From the NCBI GenBank assembly GCA_016200225.1, contig JACQFD010000004.1, forward strand, positions 233,409 through 297,408: 64,000 nucleotides of DNA. The letters run 5' to 3'. The stretch is from Planctomycetota bacterium. Its GTDB lineage: Bacteria; Planctomycetota; UBA1135; JACQFD01. Shown here in pieces: positions 8,242-16,457 of this stretch (within the stretch, counting starts at the first letter, position 1; every line of letters starts with the position of its first letter). Made by a program: the position numbers and the translations under genes. Under the pieces are notes generated by a model, which did not search any database, was not told the origin of the DNA, and saw only the letters and a program-made list of their open reading frames with translations.

Positions 8242-9987
8242 GTGAATAACCTAATATTAGTGATCCTCCAGCTGCTGGCCAGCGCGTTCTTGGTGAGCGC
8301 GTCGCGGCAGAATCCCGCGAGCGCGCCCGCGTCCCGCCAATATTCCGGCCGCGCGGTCGCGATCGACGGTTATGGCGTTCGACATCGAAATGGCAACGGA
8401 TTCTATACATTGTCGAAGCGGGCGGTGGATACAGATAACGATTTTGTTGTTTTCATTCAAGACGGCGCTTGGTCGGCGGAACTACCTGAAGGAACGCCGC
8501 TCGTCGTTCACAGACTCGTCATCGACGGGCGCGAATTGGAACTTTCGCGGGAAGTTTATAATTCCAAACCGGGAGCGCACCCGACGATTTCTGGAGAATA
8601 TGATACGGATATTATTGCGAGAGTCGTCGGAGCGGACTTTGGTTTCGATTTATATGATCTGGAGTTTGCATGGACGAATCCAAATATTCGCGACAATGGT
8701 CAATCGCATAATTTAGGCGGAAGAGTCGCATCGGCACATTCTCCAATTCTTGGGGGCGATCGTCGTCTGGCGCCTTGGGTTCGCTCACCTGGATACGCGT
8801 GGCATGAAATAGGCGTTCCGGGCCGCCACGGTTGGCGCAATCGCTTTGTGGAGGTCGTCCAATTACAGCCGGAGGCCAGAGTTCATATTATCTTTGCAAA
8901 GTCCACGCCCCCGGATGCGATATTACATGTAAGTCTGATCGACGGCACGAGTATCGAAGGAAGTTATCGCGCGCCATTCCAACTGCCGATTCCACATACT
9001 ACCGAAATCACGCTTGGCGCCCTGCAACCGGGAAAATACGAAATAACAATAACGAGCGCGTCGGGCACGGTCGCGAAAGAGTCCGCGACACTGGACGCGG
9101 GATGGAACCGCGCCATTACACTAAAATTAACAAGTCCTGTGCCGATCGCCACGCCCGAGTTCGCAAATGTAATCATATCGCTCCGGCTTCCGTCCGCATG
9201 GCTTGTCGAGAATCTGAGATTTGAACTGGATCGTGAGGAACTGGATTTTTCAAAATTTCTTTGCGATGCGCACGATCCTGAATTGTACTACATTCAATCC
9301 GATCAGTTGACTGGGGGGCAACATATCTTTACCGCCGATCCGTGCGGAATTCGACACGCGTTCACCGTCGGTGGCAATTCGCCGTCGCGGATCGAAGTCG
9401 CCGCGCAGCCCCCGATTCCCAAGGCTGACATTACAATTAACTTTGTCGACGTTTCGACCGGAAAGTCTATGGATGGTTTGCACGTCGGCTGGCGATCGAT
9501 TTCCGCGGGTGAATTGCGCGACATGCTGTTCGGCCCATTGGACTTGCGATCGAGTCATCACTACATCGGCCTCGGTATTGAAATCACTCCGGGTAATTAT
9601 AAATCAACAATTCCGGCCGGCCTCACCGCCGTTGTCGCAAACGAAAACCTCTCTCCACAAATATCCTATTTCTTCGCGCCTCCGGGCAAGTCCAATCGGA
9701 CGCTTCAGGTTTGGCGCCGGAAATCATTATTATTACATTTTCGCGACGAAAGTGGAAATGTAACTTTTGACGCGTCGCCGGAATGGTATTACTCGATCGA
9801 ACCGTCCGACCGCGCACCGGGCGATTCCATTCGCGAACGCGCCGAGGGTATGCTCGTCGAACCCCCCGCCCCCGGAACCTATACAATAACCTTTCATCAC
9901 ATTCCGGGGCACGTCGCGCCGGCGCCGATCGAGTTCACGATTTCAAATGAGAACCTCGAACGCGAAGTCTTCGTGAAAAGGCGATAA
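8242..9987 (+). CDS. Secreted beta-sandwich protein, tandem paralog 4 of 4 (unknown function)
   Basis: A 581-residue protein starting at GTG with a signal peptide (MNNLILVILQLLASAFLVSA). Like paralog 3 it has the extra N-terminal domain (DGAWSAELPEGTPLVVHRLV), then the family landmarks APWVRSPGYAWHEI, ALQPGKYEITITSASG and, at the C-terminus, APGTYTITFHHIPGHVAPAP. All four paralogs therefore share a terminal unit with a Gly-x-Tyr turn and a following Pro-Gly. It is 74 bases downstream of paralog 3 and 32 bases before serA, so the cluster may read through into the serine genes, although their functions show no link. The function is unknown; a structural or binding role in the envelope is only inference. 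Confidence 0.78.
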   Translation: MNNLILVILQLLASAFLVSASRQNPASAPASRQYSGRAVAIDGYGVRHRNGNGFYTLSKRAVDTDNDFVVFIQDGAWSAELPEGTPLVVHRLVIDGRELELSREVYNSKPGAHPTISGEYDTDIIARVVGADFGFDLYDLEFAWTNPNIRDNGQSHNLGGRVASAHSPILGGDRRLAPWVRSPGYAWHEIGVPGRHGWRNRFVEVVQLQPEARVHIIFAKSTPPDAILHVSLIDGTSIEGSYRAPFQLPIPHTTEITLGALQPGKYEITITSASGTVAKESATLDAGWNRAITLKLTSPVPIATPEFANVIISLRLPSAWLVENLRFELDREELDFSKFLCDAHDPELYYIQSDQLTGGQHIFTADPCGIRHAFTVGGNSPSRIEVAAQPPIPKADITINFVDVSTGKSMDGLHVGWRSISAGELRDMLFGPLDLRSSHHYIGLGIEITPGNYKSTIPAGLTAVVANENLSPQISYFFAPPGKSNRTLQVWRRKSLLLHFRDESGNVTFDASPEWYYSIEPSDRAPGDSIRERAEGMLVEPPAPGTYTITFHHIPGHVAPAPIEFTISNENLEREVFVKRR

Positions 9988-10019
9988 ACGGAACGGCCGT
10001 TTTGCTATCATCGGCCGAG

Positions 10020-11654
10020 ATGTTCAAAGTTCTCGTCGCCGATTCGATCGAGTCGCAGGGCGTTGACGCGCTCAAGGCGGCGGGCCTCGTCGTCGATGTG
10101 CGCGCGGGCTTGGACGAGGAGCCGCTTTGCGAGGCGATCGCCGACGTCGACGCGGTGCTCGTGCGCAGTCGCACCCGCGTGACGGCGCGCGCGCTCGAGG
10201 CCGCGCGCCGCCTGCGCCTCATCACGCGCGCCGGCATCGGCGTCGACAACGTCGACGTCGCCGCCGCGTCGCGCCGCGGCGTTATTGTTACAAACGTTCC
10301 CGACGCGACGACCACGACGACCGCCGAACTCGCGATCGCATTGTTATGTTCGCTCGCGCGGCACGTGCCGCAGGCCGATCGTAATATTCGCGCCGGAAAA
10401 TACGAACGTAACAAATTCCTCGGCACCGAAATTTGCGGCAAAACGCTCGGCGTCGTCGGCCTCGGCCGCATCGGCCGCATCGTCGCCGACCGCGCGCTCG
10501 GCCTCAAAATGCGCGTGATCGCGTTCGATCCTTACTTATCGCCCGACGCGCCGCCGCTGCACGGCGTCGCGATCGTCGATTTCGACGCGCTGCTCGCGAA
10601 TTCTGATTTTATAAGTATTCATTCGCCGCTCACGGACGCGACGAGGAATATATTTAACGACAACGGGTTCGCGAAATGTAAACGCGGGCTTCGCATCGTC
10701 AATGCCGCGCGCGGCGGTATTATAAACGAAAACGCGCTCGCCGCCGCCGTGCGTTCGGGGCAAGTCGCGGGCGCGGCGCTCGATGTTACTGAAATCGAGC
10801 CGGTGCCGAAGGATTCGCCGCTCCGCGAACTCGACGGAATTATATTAACTCCGCATCTCGGCGCGTCGACCGAGGAGGCGCAGCGGCGCGTCGCGATCGA
10901 AGCCGCCGCTCAAATTGTAGATTTCGCGAAAACCGGCCGCGCGCGTTCATCGGTAAATTTAAGCATTCTGCCCGACGAACTCCGCGACGAACTCGCGCCG
11001 TTTATAACACTGGCCGACCGCCTCGGCGCGTTCGCGGCGGCCGTCGTCGCGGCCGGCGAGAAACCGTCGCGGATCAAAAGAATTAGTTTACTATTCCACG
11101 GCGAACGCTTCGAACGCGGCGGCGGCGACCGCGTCGCGGCGGCGCTCCGCGCGGAGGCGCTCGCGGCCTGTCTGCGTCCCGGTCTCGCCGACGTCACGCC
11201 GGTGTCGGCTCCCTACCTCGCGCGCGAACGCGGAATTGAAATATTAGAATCGCGCGAGCCGCGCGACCGCGATTATCAAAATCGCATCGATCTCGAACTC
11301 GCGGCCGATTCGGGCGCGACGATCCGCGTCGCGGGAACGTGCTTCGGGCGGCGCCCCCGTATGGTGGAGATCGACGGCGTTTCGATCGACGCGAATCTCG
11401 AGGGCGATTTATTAGTAACGCGGCACCACGACCGCCCCGGCATGGTCGGCGCGATCGGTAGTATTCTCGGCGCGCGCGGCGTGAACCTCGACCGCGTCGA
11501 TCTCGGGTCGGTGCCGAATGCACAAATCGCCATCGGCGTTTTCGGCATCGGCGGGGAACTTCCCGACGACGCCGTCGCGTCCGTGCGCGCGCAGGACGGC
11601 ATGGTCGCCGCGTGCCGCGTGCGTTTACCACAATTAGACGCGTCGATAAAATAA
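10020..11654 (+). CDS. serA: D-3-phosphoglycerate dehydrogenase SerA
   Basis: First enzyme of serine biosynthesis: NAD-dependent oxidation of 3-phosphoglycerate to 3-phosphohydroxypyruvate in the cytoplasm. The 544 residues fit the long form. The substrate-binding domain comes first (FKVLVADSIESQGVDAL), the Rossmann motif GVVGLGRIGRI lies near 140, the catalytic Arg is in NAARGGIINE, the Glu in DVTEIEPVP and the His in TPHLGASTEEA. An intervening domain and a C-terminal ACT domain (RPGMVGAIGSILGARGVNLD, about 470-544) point to serine feedback control. I start at the ATG at 10020; a TTG 18 bases upstream is possible. It heads a three-gene pathway operon. Confidence 0.95.
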   Translation: MFKVLVADSIESQGVDALKAAGLVVDVRAGLDEEPLCEAIADVDAVLVRSRTRVTARALEAARRLRLITRAGIGVDNVDVAAASRRGVIVTNVPDATTTTTAELAIALLCSLARHVPQADRNIRAGKYERNKFLGTEICGKTLGVVGLGRIGRIVADRALGLKMRVIAFDPYLSPDAPPLHGVAIVDFDALLANSDFISIHSPLTDATRNIFNDNGFAKCKRGLRIVNAARGGIINENALAAAVRSGQVAGAALDVTEIEPVPKDSPLRELDGIILTPHLGASTEEAQRRVAIEAAAQIVDFAKTGRARSSVNLSILPDELRDELAPFITLADRLGAFAAAVVAAGEKPSRIKRISLLFHGERFERGGGDRVAAALRAEALAACLRPGLADVTPVSAPYLARERGIEILESREPRDRDYQNRIDLELAADSGATIRVAGTCFGRRPRMVEIDGVSIDANLEGDLLVTRHHDRPGMVGAIGSILGARGVNLDRVDLGSVPNAQIAIGVFGIGGELPDDAVASVRAQDGMVAACRVRLPQLDASIK

Positions 11655-11669
11655 ACGATAAATTAACGA

Positions 11670-12314
11670 ATGGCAAAGACTACCAAAAGATTCGAGCGCG
11701 TCGCGTTCGACGTCGATTCGACGCTTTCGAGCATCGAGGGAATCGATGAATTGGCAAAATTGCGGCGCGTCCACGTCGAAAAATGGACCGAAAAGGCGAT
11801 GCGCGGCGAAATCGCCCTCGAGAGAATTTATGAAGCGCGCCTCGACCGCGTCCGTCCGAATATTCGTATGATCGCGATGACGGCCGCGCTCTACGTCGAG
11901 CACCGCGTCGCCGGTTCGGCGCGTTTGATCGCCGAATTGCACAAATCCGGCGTCGAGGTTTTATTAATATCGGGCGCGCTCCGGCCCGCGATCCTGCCGC
12001 TCGCGCACTCGTATGAAATCCCCGGCCACCGCGTGTACGCTGTCGACGTTTATTTCGATACGCGCGGGCAATACGCCGGATTTGATACGTTCTCGCCGCT
12101 CGCGCGCGCGAGCGGAAAGCGCGAATTATTGTCGGCGCTCCAACGCGACGGCAAAACGACGGCGTTCATCGGCGATGGAGCGACGGACCTCGCCGCCGCG
12201 AACGTCGTCGATCGTTTTATTGCATTCACCGGCGTCGCGCAACGGCCGCAGGTCGTCGCCGCGGCGCGCTATGTGGCGTCGTCGTTTTCGCAGTTGCGAC
12301 AATTGCTCGCATGA
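11670..12314 (+). CDS. serB: Phosphoserine phosphatase (HAD family)
   Basis: Cytoplasmic HAD-superfamily phosphatase that converts O-phosphoserine to serine, the last pathway step. The nucleophile motif FDVDSTLSSIEGIDELA places the catalytic aspartates at residues 14 and 16. Motif II is in LLISGALRPAI, the lysine is in the SGKRELL region, and motif IV is IGDGATDLAAANVVD. At 214 residues it is the short SerB form without an ACT domain. It lies 15 bases after serA and 63 bases before the aminotransferase, completing the pathway in one operon. Confidence 0.92.
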   Translation: MAKTTKRFERVAFDVDSTLSSIEGIDELAKLRRVHVEKWTEKAMRGEIALERIYEARLDRVRPNIRMIAMTAALYVEHRVAGSARLIAELHKSGVEVLLISGALRPAILPLAHSYEIPGHRVYAVDVYFDTRGQYAGFDTFSPLARASGKRELLSALQRDGKTTAFIGDGATDLAAANVVDRFIAFTGVAQRPQVVAAARYVASSFSQLRQLLA

Positions 12315-12377
12315 ACGCCGCCGCCCGCCGCAAATTTCACATTCCTAATAATTAATTTAAACTAAACCAACAGTACG

Positions 12378-13460
12378 ATGCCCGAACCCCGCCTTTGGAT
12401 TCCCGGACCCACCCACGTTCGCGCGGAGATTCTCGCCGCCTGCGCGCGACCGATGATCGGCCACCGCGGAACGAAAATGAAGGAATTGATCAGTAGTATC
12501 GACGGCCGTTTGAAAATGTTATTTGGCACCGAGCAGCACGTACTCGTGCTCACGGCGTCGGGCAGCGCGGCGTGGGAGGCGGCGATCCGGTGCGGCGTTC
12601 TCGAACGCTGGTGCGTCGCGACGAACGGCGCGTTCAGCGAGCGCTGGGCGCACACGGGACACGACTGCGGAAAACAAACAATTCGCGTCGAGCACGAATG
12701 GGGCGACGGACTGCATCCGAAGGCGCTCGCGGATTTCATTCATGTTAATAAATCCGTGGAGGGGCTCGCATTTGTACAAAACGAGACGTCGACGGGCGCG
12801 TTTTCCGACGTGGGTTCGATCGCGCACGCGGTAAAAAAAGCCGCGCCCGAATCATTAATATTCGTCGACTGCGTTTCGTCGCTCGGCGGCGCGCCGTTCG
12901 AATTTGATAATTGGGGCGTCGACATCGCCGTCGCGAGTTCGCAAAAATGTCTCGCGCTGCCACCCGGACTCGCGGTCGTCGCGATGTCCGACCGTTATCT
13001 CGAGCGCGCGCGGTCGATTCCGTATCGCGGTTATTATTTAGATTTGGTCCGCGCCCATGAAGACTGGCAAAAACACCAGACGCCCGCGACGCCGGCCGTC
13101 GGTTTGTTTCACGCCTTGGACGAACAGTTAAAAGCGATCCAGCACGAAGGCCTCGTTTCGCGCCATCAACGGCATCAGGAAATGTCGGATATCGTTAATG
13201 AATGGGCGAACTCGCGCGGATTTAACAATTTTGTGCAGGAAAAGCACCGCTCCCCCACGACCGCCTGCCGCCGCGGCGAGGGCCTCGACACGGCGACTTT
13301 CGTTAAACATCTAAAATTCCTCGGCCACGAGATTTCCGACGGCTACGGAAAGTTAAAGGGCCAGACATTTAGAATCGGCCACATGGGCGATCATACACTT
13401 GGACAATTGAAGGCTCTGCTCGCGTGCTCGGATTCGGTGTTGAAGGAGATGGGGAGGTAA
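12378..13460 (+). CDS. Class-V aminotransferase, probable phosphoserine aminotransferase
   Basis: A 360-residue PLP-dependent aminotransferase of class V, of the alanine-glyoxylate/serine-pyruvate type (RLWIPGPTHVRAEILAACAR, MIGHRGTKMKEL, LVLTASGSAAWEAA). The pyridine-N aspartate is in IFVDCVSSLGG near 164 and the Schiff-base lysine is K190 in SSQKCLALPPG. The gene order serA-serB-aminotransferase makes it the likely donor of the amino group to 3-phosphohydroxypyruvate, a role played by SerC-unlike class-V enzymes in some bacteria and archaea. Sequence alone would equally allow serine-glyoxylate or alanine-glyoxylate transamination, so the specificity is inferred from context. Confidence 0.85.
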   Translation: MPEPRLWIPGPTHVRAEILAACARPMIGHRGTKMKELISSIDGRLKMLFGTEQHVLVLTASGSAAWEAAIRCGVLERWCVATNGAFSERWAHTGHDCGKQTIRVEHEWGDGLHPKALADFIHVNKSVEGLAFVQNETSTGAFSDVGSIAHAVKKAAPESLIFVDCVSSLGGAPFEFDNWGVDIAVASSQKCLALPPGLAVVAMSDRYLERARSIPYRGYYLDLVRAHEDWQKHQTPATPAVGLFHALDEQLKAIQHEGLVSRHQRHQEMSDIVNEWANSRGFNNFVQEKHRSPTTACRRGEGLDTATFVKHLKFLGHEISDGYGKLKGQTFRIGHMGDHTLGQLKALLACSDSVLKEMGR

Positions 13461-13494
13461 GAGTCCTCGCGTGCGCGGCGGTATTTTTAGACGA

Positions 13495-13536
13495 AACCCG
13501 ACTTTACATTTAGACGTCTAAATGACAAGTCGGGTT
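13495..13536. repeat. 21-bp inverted repeat without a loop downstream of the serine operon
   Basis: Two 21-base arms meet at TAGACGTCTA, with two adjacent mismatches near the middle of each arm. It begins 35 bases after the aminotransferase stop. There is no T-run behind it on either strand, so it is not a standard terminator; it could be an operator, a rho-independent structure without a tail, or an element end. The rest of the gap up to the next gene at 13752 holds nothing I can name, apart from two more copies of the octamer CCCGACTT or a near match. Confidence 0.6.
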
Positions 13537-13751
13537 GCATCTTCGATCGCCCCTTGTAGGTTGCTCGTTTCATCGGCGCATGGAACGGTTTTCGGTTGCC
13601 CGACTTTCACCACGGGCTGGTAGGCGTCAAGTCCGGGGACTTGTGGCTTTGTTATAGGCTCCGCTATCCTTGAAATCCCAACTCGCGTCGGGTCGCGCGG
13701 TGCACCCCTGCCGCGCGCACTTTCGACCAATTTCCAAAGTGAGGACATTCG

Positions 13752-15740
13752 GTGATCCTGCCATTACTACATTTGGTTCCCCTGTTTCTTGGTGGCGATG
13801 ACTCGATTCTAACCGACGACGCACACACGGTCGTCAACGCCCCTTCAGCCAACTACGGGAAAGCGGCGGCGCTGACACTGGCCTCAACTCCAAGCGACAA
13901 GGTATACATTAAATTCTCTGTAAGAGGTTTGCCCGCGAATACGACTGGATCGCAAGTAGAGGTGGCGGCACTTGTGTTTTTTGTAAGCCAGGTCAGCGCG
14001 GCAGGCACCTTCGACGTCCTTCAAATCACGAGTGACTGGAATGAGAGGTACATCACTGATGCCACTGCGCCATCCACCGGCGCCGTGATCGCAAGCGGCG
14101 TTTCTGTAACAGCCGTGGATCAACTCAAATTCGTCCGCGTTGACATGACTAATCTCGTGAAGGCTTGGGTTGACGGCACTCAGCCCAATTACGGCATTGC
14201 ACTCGTTCCCTCCGCGAGTTCAACGATTGCGATTTCGATCGACAGCAAGGAAAACCCCAAGACTGCACATGAGGCATCGCTACACATCGAACTAGCCGGA
14301 GCGCAGGGACCCCAGGGCATTCAAGGCCCGCAAGGACCCCAAGGTGTGAAAGGTGATACGGGCGCCACGGGCCAGCAAGGACCTGTGGGAAACACCGGAC
14401 CACAGGGTCAGGCCGGAGTAGCGGGCGCGACGGGCCCCCAAGGGCCGATCGGTAACACGGGTACACAGGGTGTCCAAGGTCCCATAGGCGCGTCGCCATT
14501 CACTCTCAATGGTAATAATGCGGTCTTTACCCAAGGCAGCTTGGGTATTGGCACAACCACTCCCACGGCAGATTTGCAAATCAGCGGCTTGAATGGCTTT
14601 CTTGCAACAGGAACCTTCGGCCAGGGCAATCTCGCCGCGACGGGAGCGGGAACCAGGATGCTGTGGTACCCCAATAAGGCTGCATTCCGGGTCGGTTACA
14701 CTAGTGGTGGAAACTGGGATGACAGTAACATCGGCATTTACTCGGTCGCGATGGGGCAAGACACTCTCGCCAGTGGAAACGACAGCGTGGCGATGGGGTT
14801 AAGTACAACCGCAAGTGGCGACATCTGCACCGCGATGGGGTCTTATACAACCGCAAGTGGCTTATACAGCACCGCGATGGGGTCGGGTACAATCGCAAGT
14901 GGCGACTTCAGCACCGCGATGGGAGATAATACATGGGCAAGTGGGGCCGACGGCAGCACCGCGATGGGGGTTAATACAACCGCAAGCGGGGCTGACGGCA
15001 GCACTGCAATGGGGTATGGTACAGCCGCAGGCGGTATTGTTAGCACGGCGATGGGGTATACTACATCCGCAAGTGGCGAGGCCAGTACCGCGTTGGGGTG
15101 GGGCACCAAAGCCCAAAATTGGCAAAGCACTGCCATGGGAGCGTACAATATTGGAGGGGCGGCAGTTGGTCCAAATGGATATGATTCGTTTGACCCACTA
15201 TTTGAAATAGGAAACGGCACATCCGACAGCCAACGCCACGATGCCTTCGCCGTCTTGCATAATGGCTGGGTTCTTGTCGGTGTCGATCCCAGTCCTGGAA
15301 GCCCTGCAGGGTTCCTTCTCGAAGTAGGTGGTTCAGCTGGAAAGCCAGGCGGCGGATCCTGGTCGAATAGTTCGGACATCAGGCTGAAGAAGAACATACA
15401 GGAACTCGAAGACCCCCTCACGACAGTGCTCGCGCTGCACGGTGTTTCCTTCGAATATAAGGATCCCAAGGCGATCCACGAACTTCCCGGCACCCGGATC
15501 GGTTTTATTGCACAGGAAGTCGAAAAGGTCATTCCCGACTGGATCGATGAGGTGGGAGGATACAAACGCATTACGATCCGCGGATTCGAAGCCCTCGCCG
15601 TTGAATCGTTCCGCGAATTACACAGGGAAAATGAACAACTGAAGACTTCTTGCGCGGAACTAAAAGCCGCCAACGAAGAACTTCGCGCGCGGCTCGATCG
15701 GCTCGAAGAAACGATGTCGGCGTTGTCGCGTGGGAAGTAA
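13752..15740 (+). CDS. Chimeric trimeric-fibre protein: DNRLRE-like, collagen-like, YadA-head and S74 chaperone domains
   Basis: A 662-residue secreted protein starting at GTG with GTGAGGA upstream. A short hydrophobic leader (MILPLLHLVPLFLGG) precedes a beta domain of the DNRLRE kind (DAHTVVNAPSANYGKAAALT, VKAWVDGTQPNYGIAL) to about 180. Gly-x-y collagen triplets fill about 184-246, YadA-like head repeats (STAMGxxTTASG) about 329-466, and a peptidase-S74-like intramolecular chaperone starts at NSSDIRLKKNIQ near 538, ending in a coiled coil (ENEQLKTSCAELKAANEELR). The design is that of trimeric tail-spike or surface fibres, in which the S74 part drives trimerisation and usually cleaves itself. 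Its base composition lacks the AT-patch pattern of the surrounding genes, which suggests acquisition. No phage genes adjoin. Confidence 0.88.
   Translation: MILPLLHLVPLFLGGDDSILTDDAHTVVNAPSANYGKAAALTLASTPSDKVYIKFSVRGLPANTTGSQVEVAALVFFVSQVSAAGTFDVLQITSDWNERYITDATAPSTGAVIASGVSVTAVDQLKFVRVDMTNLVKAWVDGTQPNYGIALVPSASSTIAISIDSKENPKTAHEASLHIELAGAQGPQGIQGPQGPQGVKGDTGATGQQGPVGNTGPQGQAGVAGATGPQGPIGNTGTQGVQGPIGASPFTLNGNNAVFTQGSLGIGTTTPTADLQISGLNGFLATGTFGQGNLAATGAGTRMLWYPNKAAFRVGYTSGGNWDDSNIGIYSVAMGQDTLASGNDSVAMGLSTTASGDICTAMGSYTTASGLYSTAMGSGTIASGDFSTAMGDNTWASGADGSTAMGVNTTASGADGSTAMGYGTAAGGIVSTAMGYTTSASGEASTALGWGTKAQNWQSTAMGAYNIGGAAVGPNGYDSFDPLFEIGNGTSDSQRHDAFAVLHNGWVLVGVDPSPGSPAGFLLEVGGSAGKPGGGSWSNSSDIRLKKNIQELEDPLTTVLALHGVSFEYKDPKAIHELPGTRIGFIAQEVEKVIPDWIDEVGGYKRITIRGFEALAVESFRELHRENEQLKTSCAELKAANEELRARLDRLEETMSALSRGK
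14301..14489 (+). repeat. Collagen-like Gly-x-y triplet tract
   Basis: About 60 codons inside the fibre gene encode GAQGPQGIQGPQGPQ-type triplets rich in Gln, Pro, Ala and Thr. Prokaryotic collagen-like tracts of this kind form triple helices without hydroxyproline and fit the trimeric design of the rest of the protein. Confidence 0.85.
14739..15150 (+). repeat. About ten 42-45-bp repeats coding YadA-head motifs
   Basis: Units of 14-15 codons repeat the pattern S-T-A-M-G-x-x-T-x-A-S-G, with two units one residue longer (ADG). This is the left-handed beta-roll head motif of trimeric autotransporter adhesins. The repeats vary at the DNA level, and the last units (ALGWGTKAQNWQ, AMGAYNIGG) are degenerate. 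Confidence 0.85.
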
Positions 15741-15790
15741 TTTCAACGGGCCGAGGCAAGAGTGTTCCTCAATTGTGATTTACAGAAAAG

Positions 15791-16063
15791 GTGTTGCATG
15801 GGGCTGAAACCGAATACTCCAATTGCGCGTCCGCGCGCCGAACTGGAAATCCTTCAATTTCTCCGGGTATTCGGCGATTTCACGCGATGGCGCGTCGATT
15901 TCAGCAGGTGACGCACTCGCCGCGCTGCGGTACATGTGCATTCGACAACAGTACACAGCGATTTCACTGCAGTACATAACAATTCCATGACGTGAAACGC
16001 GCACCGCACGACGGTACATCGGCGTTTCCTGATGCTACGCGGGCGCTGCAAAGTGGAATGTGC
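15791..16063. repeat. Decayed 21-bp tandem array (minisatellite)
   Basis: Units keep exact 21-base phase, starting at 15854, 15875, 15896, 15917, 15938, 15959, 15980, 16001, 16022 and 16043; three earlier units at 15791, 15812 and 15833 are weaker. The best-preserved unit, at 15959, reads CGATTTCACTGCAGTACATA, and CAGTACA or CGGTACA recurs at the same phase. Seven-residue periodicity appears in several frames on both strands, so no frame can be singled out as coding. The surrounding 15741-16193 gap otherwise holds nothing I recognise. Confidence 0.7.
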
Positions 16064-16193
16064 GCATGACGATTCAGAGGCTCGTCCGCGAACATACGTC
16101 CTGTTCAGCCGCGCGAACGACAATACTAGGGTCCTTCCACCCAAAATCTGCTCCACTTAGAACTTTACACCGCATCCCCAAGAATCAAATCCG

Positions 16194-16435
16194 GTGCGCA
16201 AAAGCAAGTTCACCGATGAGCAGATCATTAACATCATGGAAGAAGCCGACGCGGGCACCCCGGTCACGGAGGTTGCCGTCGCCACGGCGTCAGCGCCCCT
16301 ACTAATTACATCTGGAAACGCAAGTTCTCCGGACTCGGAGTCGCCGATGCAAAGCGGCTCCGCCCGTTGGAGGACGAGAATCGCCAGTTAAAGAATATCG
16401 TGGCGGACCAGGCCCTCAATATTAATGTTCTTCAG
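16194..16435 (+). pseudogene. IS3-family OrfA (transposase helix-turn-helix) remnant, frameshifted
   Basis: Start of an IS3-type OrfA: MRKSKFTDEQIINIMEEADA, then GTPVTEV. One base is missing near 16277; in the shifted frame it continues RHGVSAPTNYIWKRKFSGLG and ends RQLKNIVADQALNINVLQ, which is the usual OrfA leucine-zipper end. The catalytic OrfB is absent, and the sequence breaks off about 20 bases before the stop of the convergent DUF1501 gene. It is a dead insertion-sequence scar at the edge of an atypical segment. Confidence 0.85.
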
Positions 16436-16457
16436 TGTGCAGCACCGCGGGCTGTTA

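Noticed and set aside
14739..15150. Regular 42-45-bp repeats resembling a CRISPR array
   Set aside because: Repeat and spacer do not alternate; the units translate in one frame into YadA-head motifs inside a large gene.
15791..16063. Possible small leftward gene with seven-residue repeats
   Set aside because: Several frames on both strands show the same periodicity, so it comes from the 21-bp DNA array; no start signal or family match.
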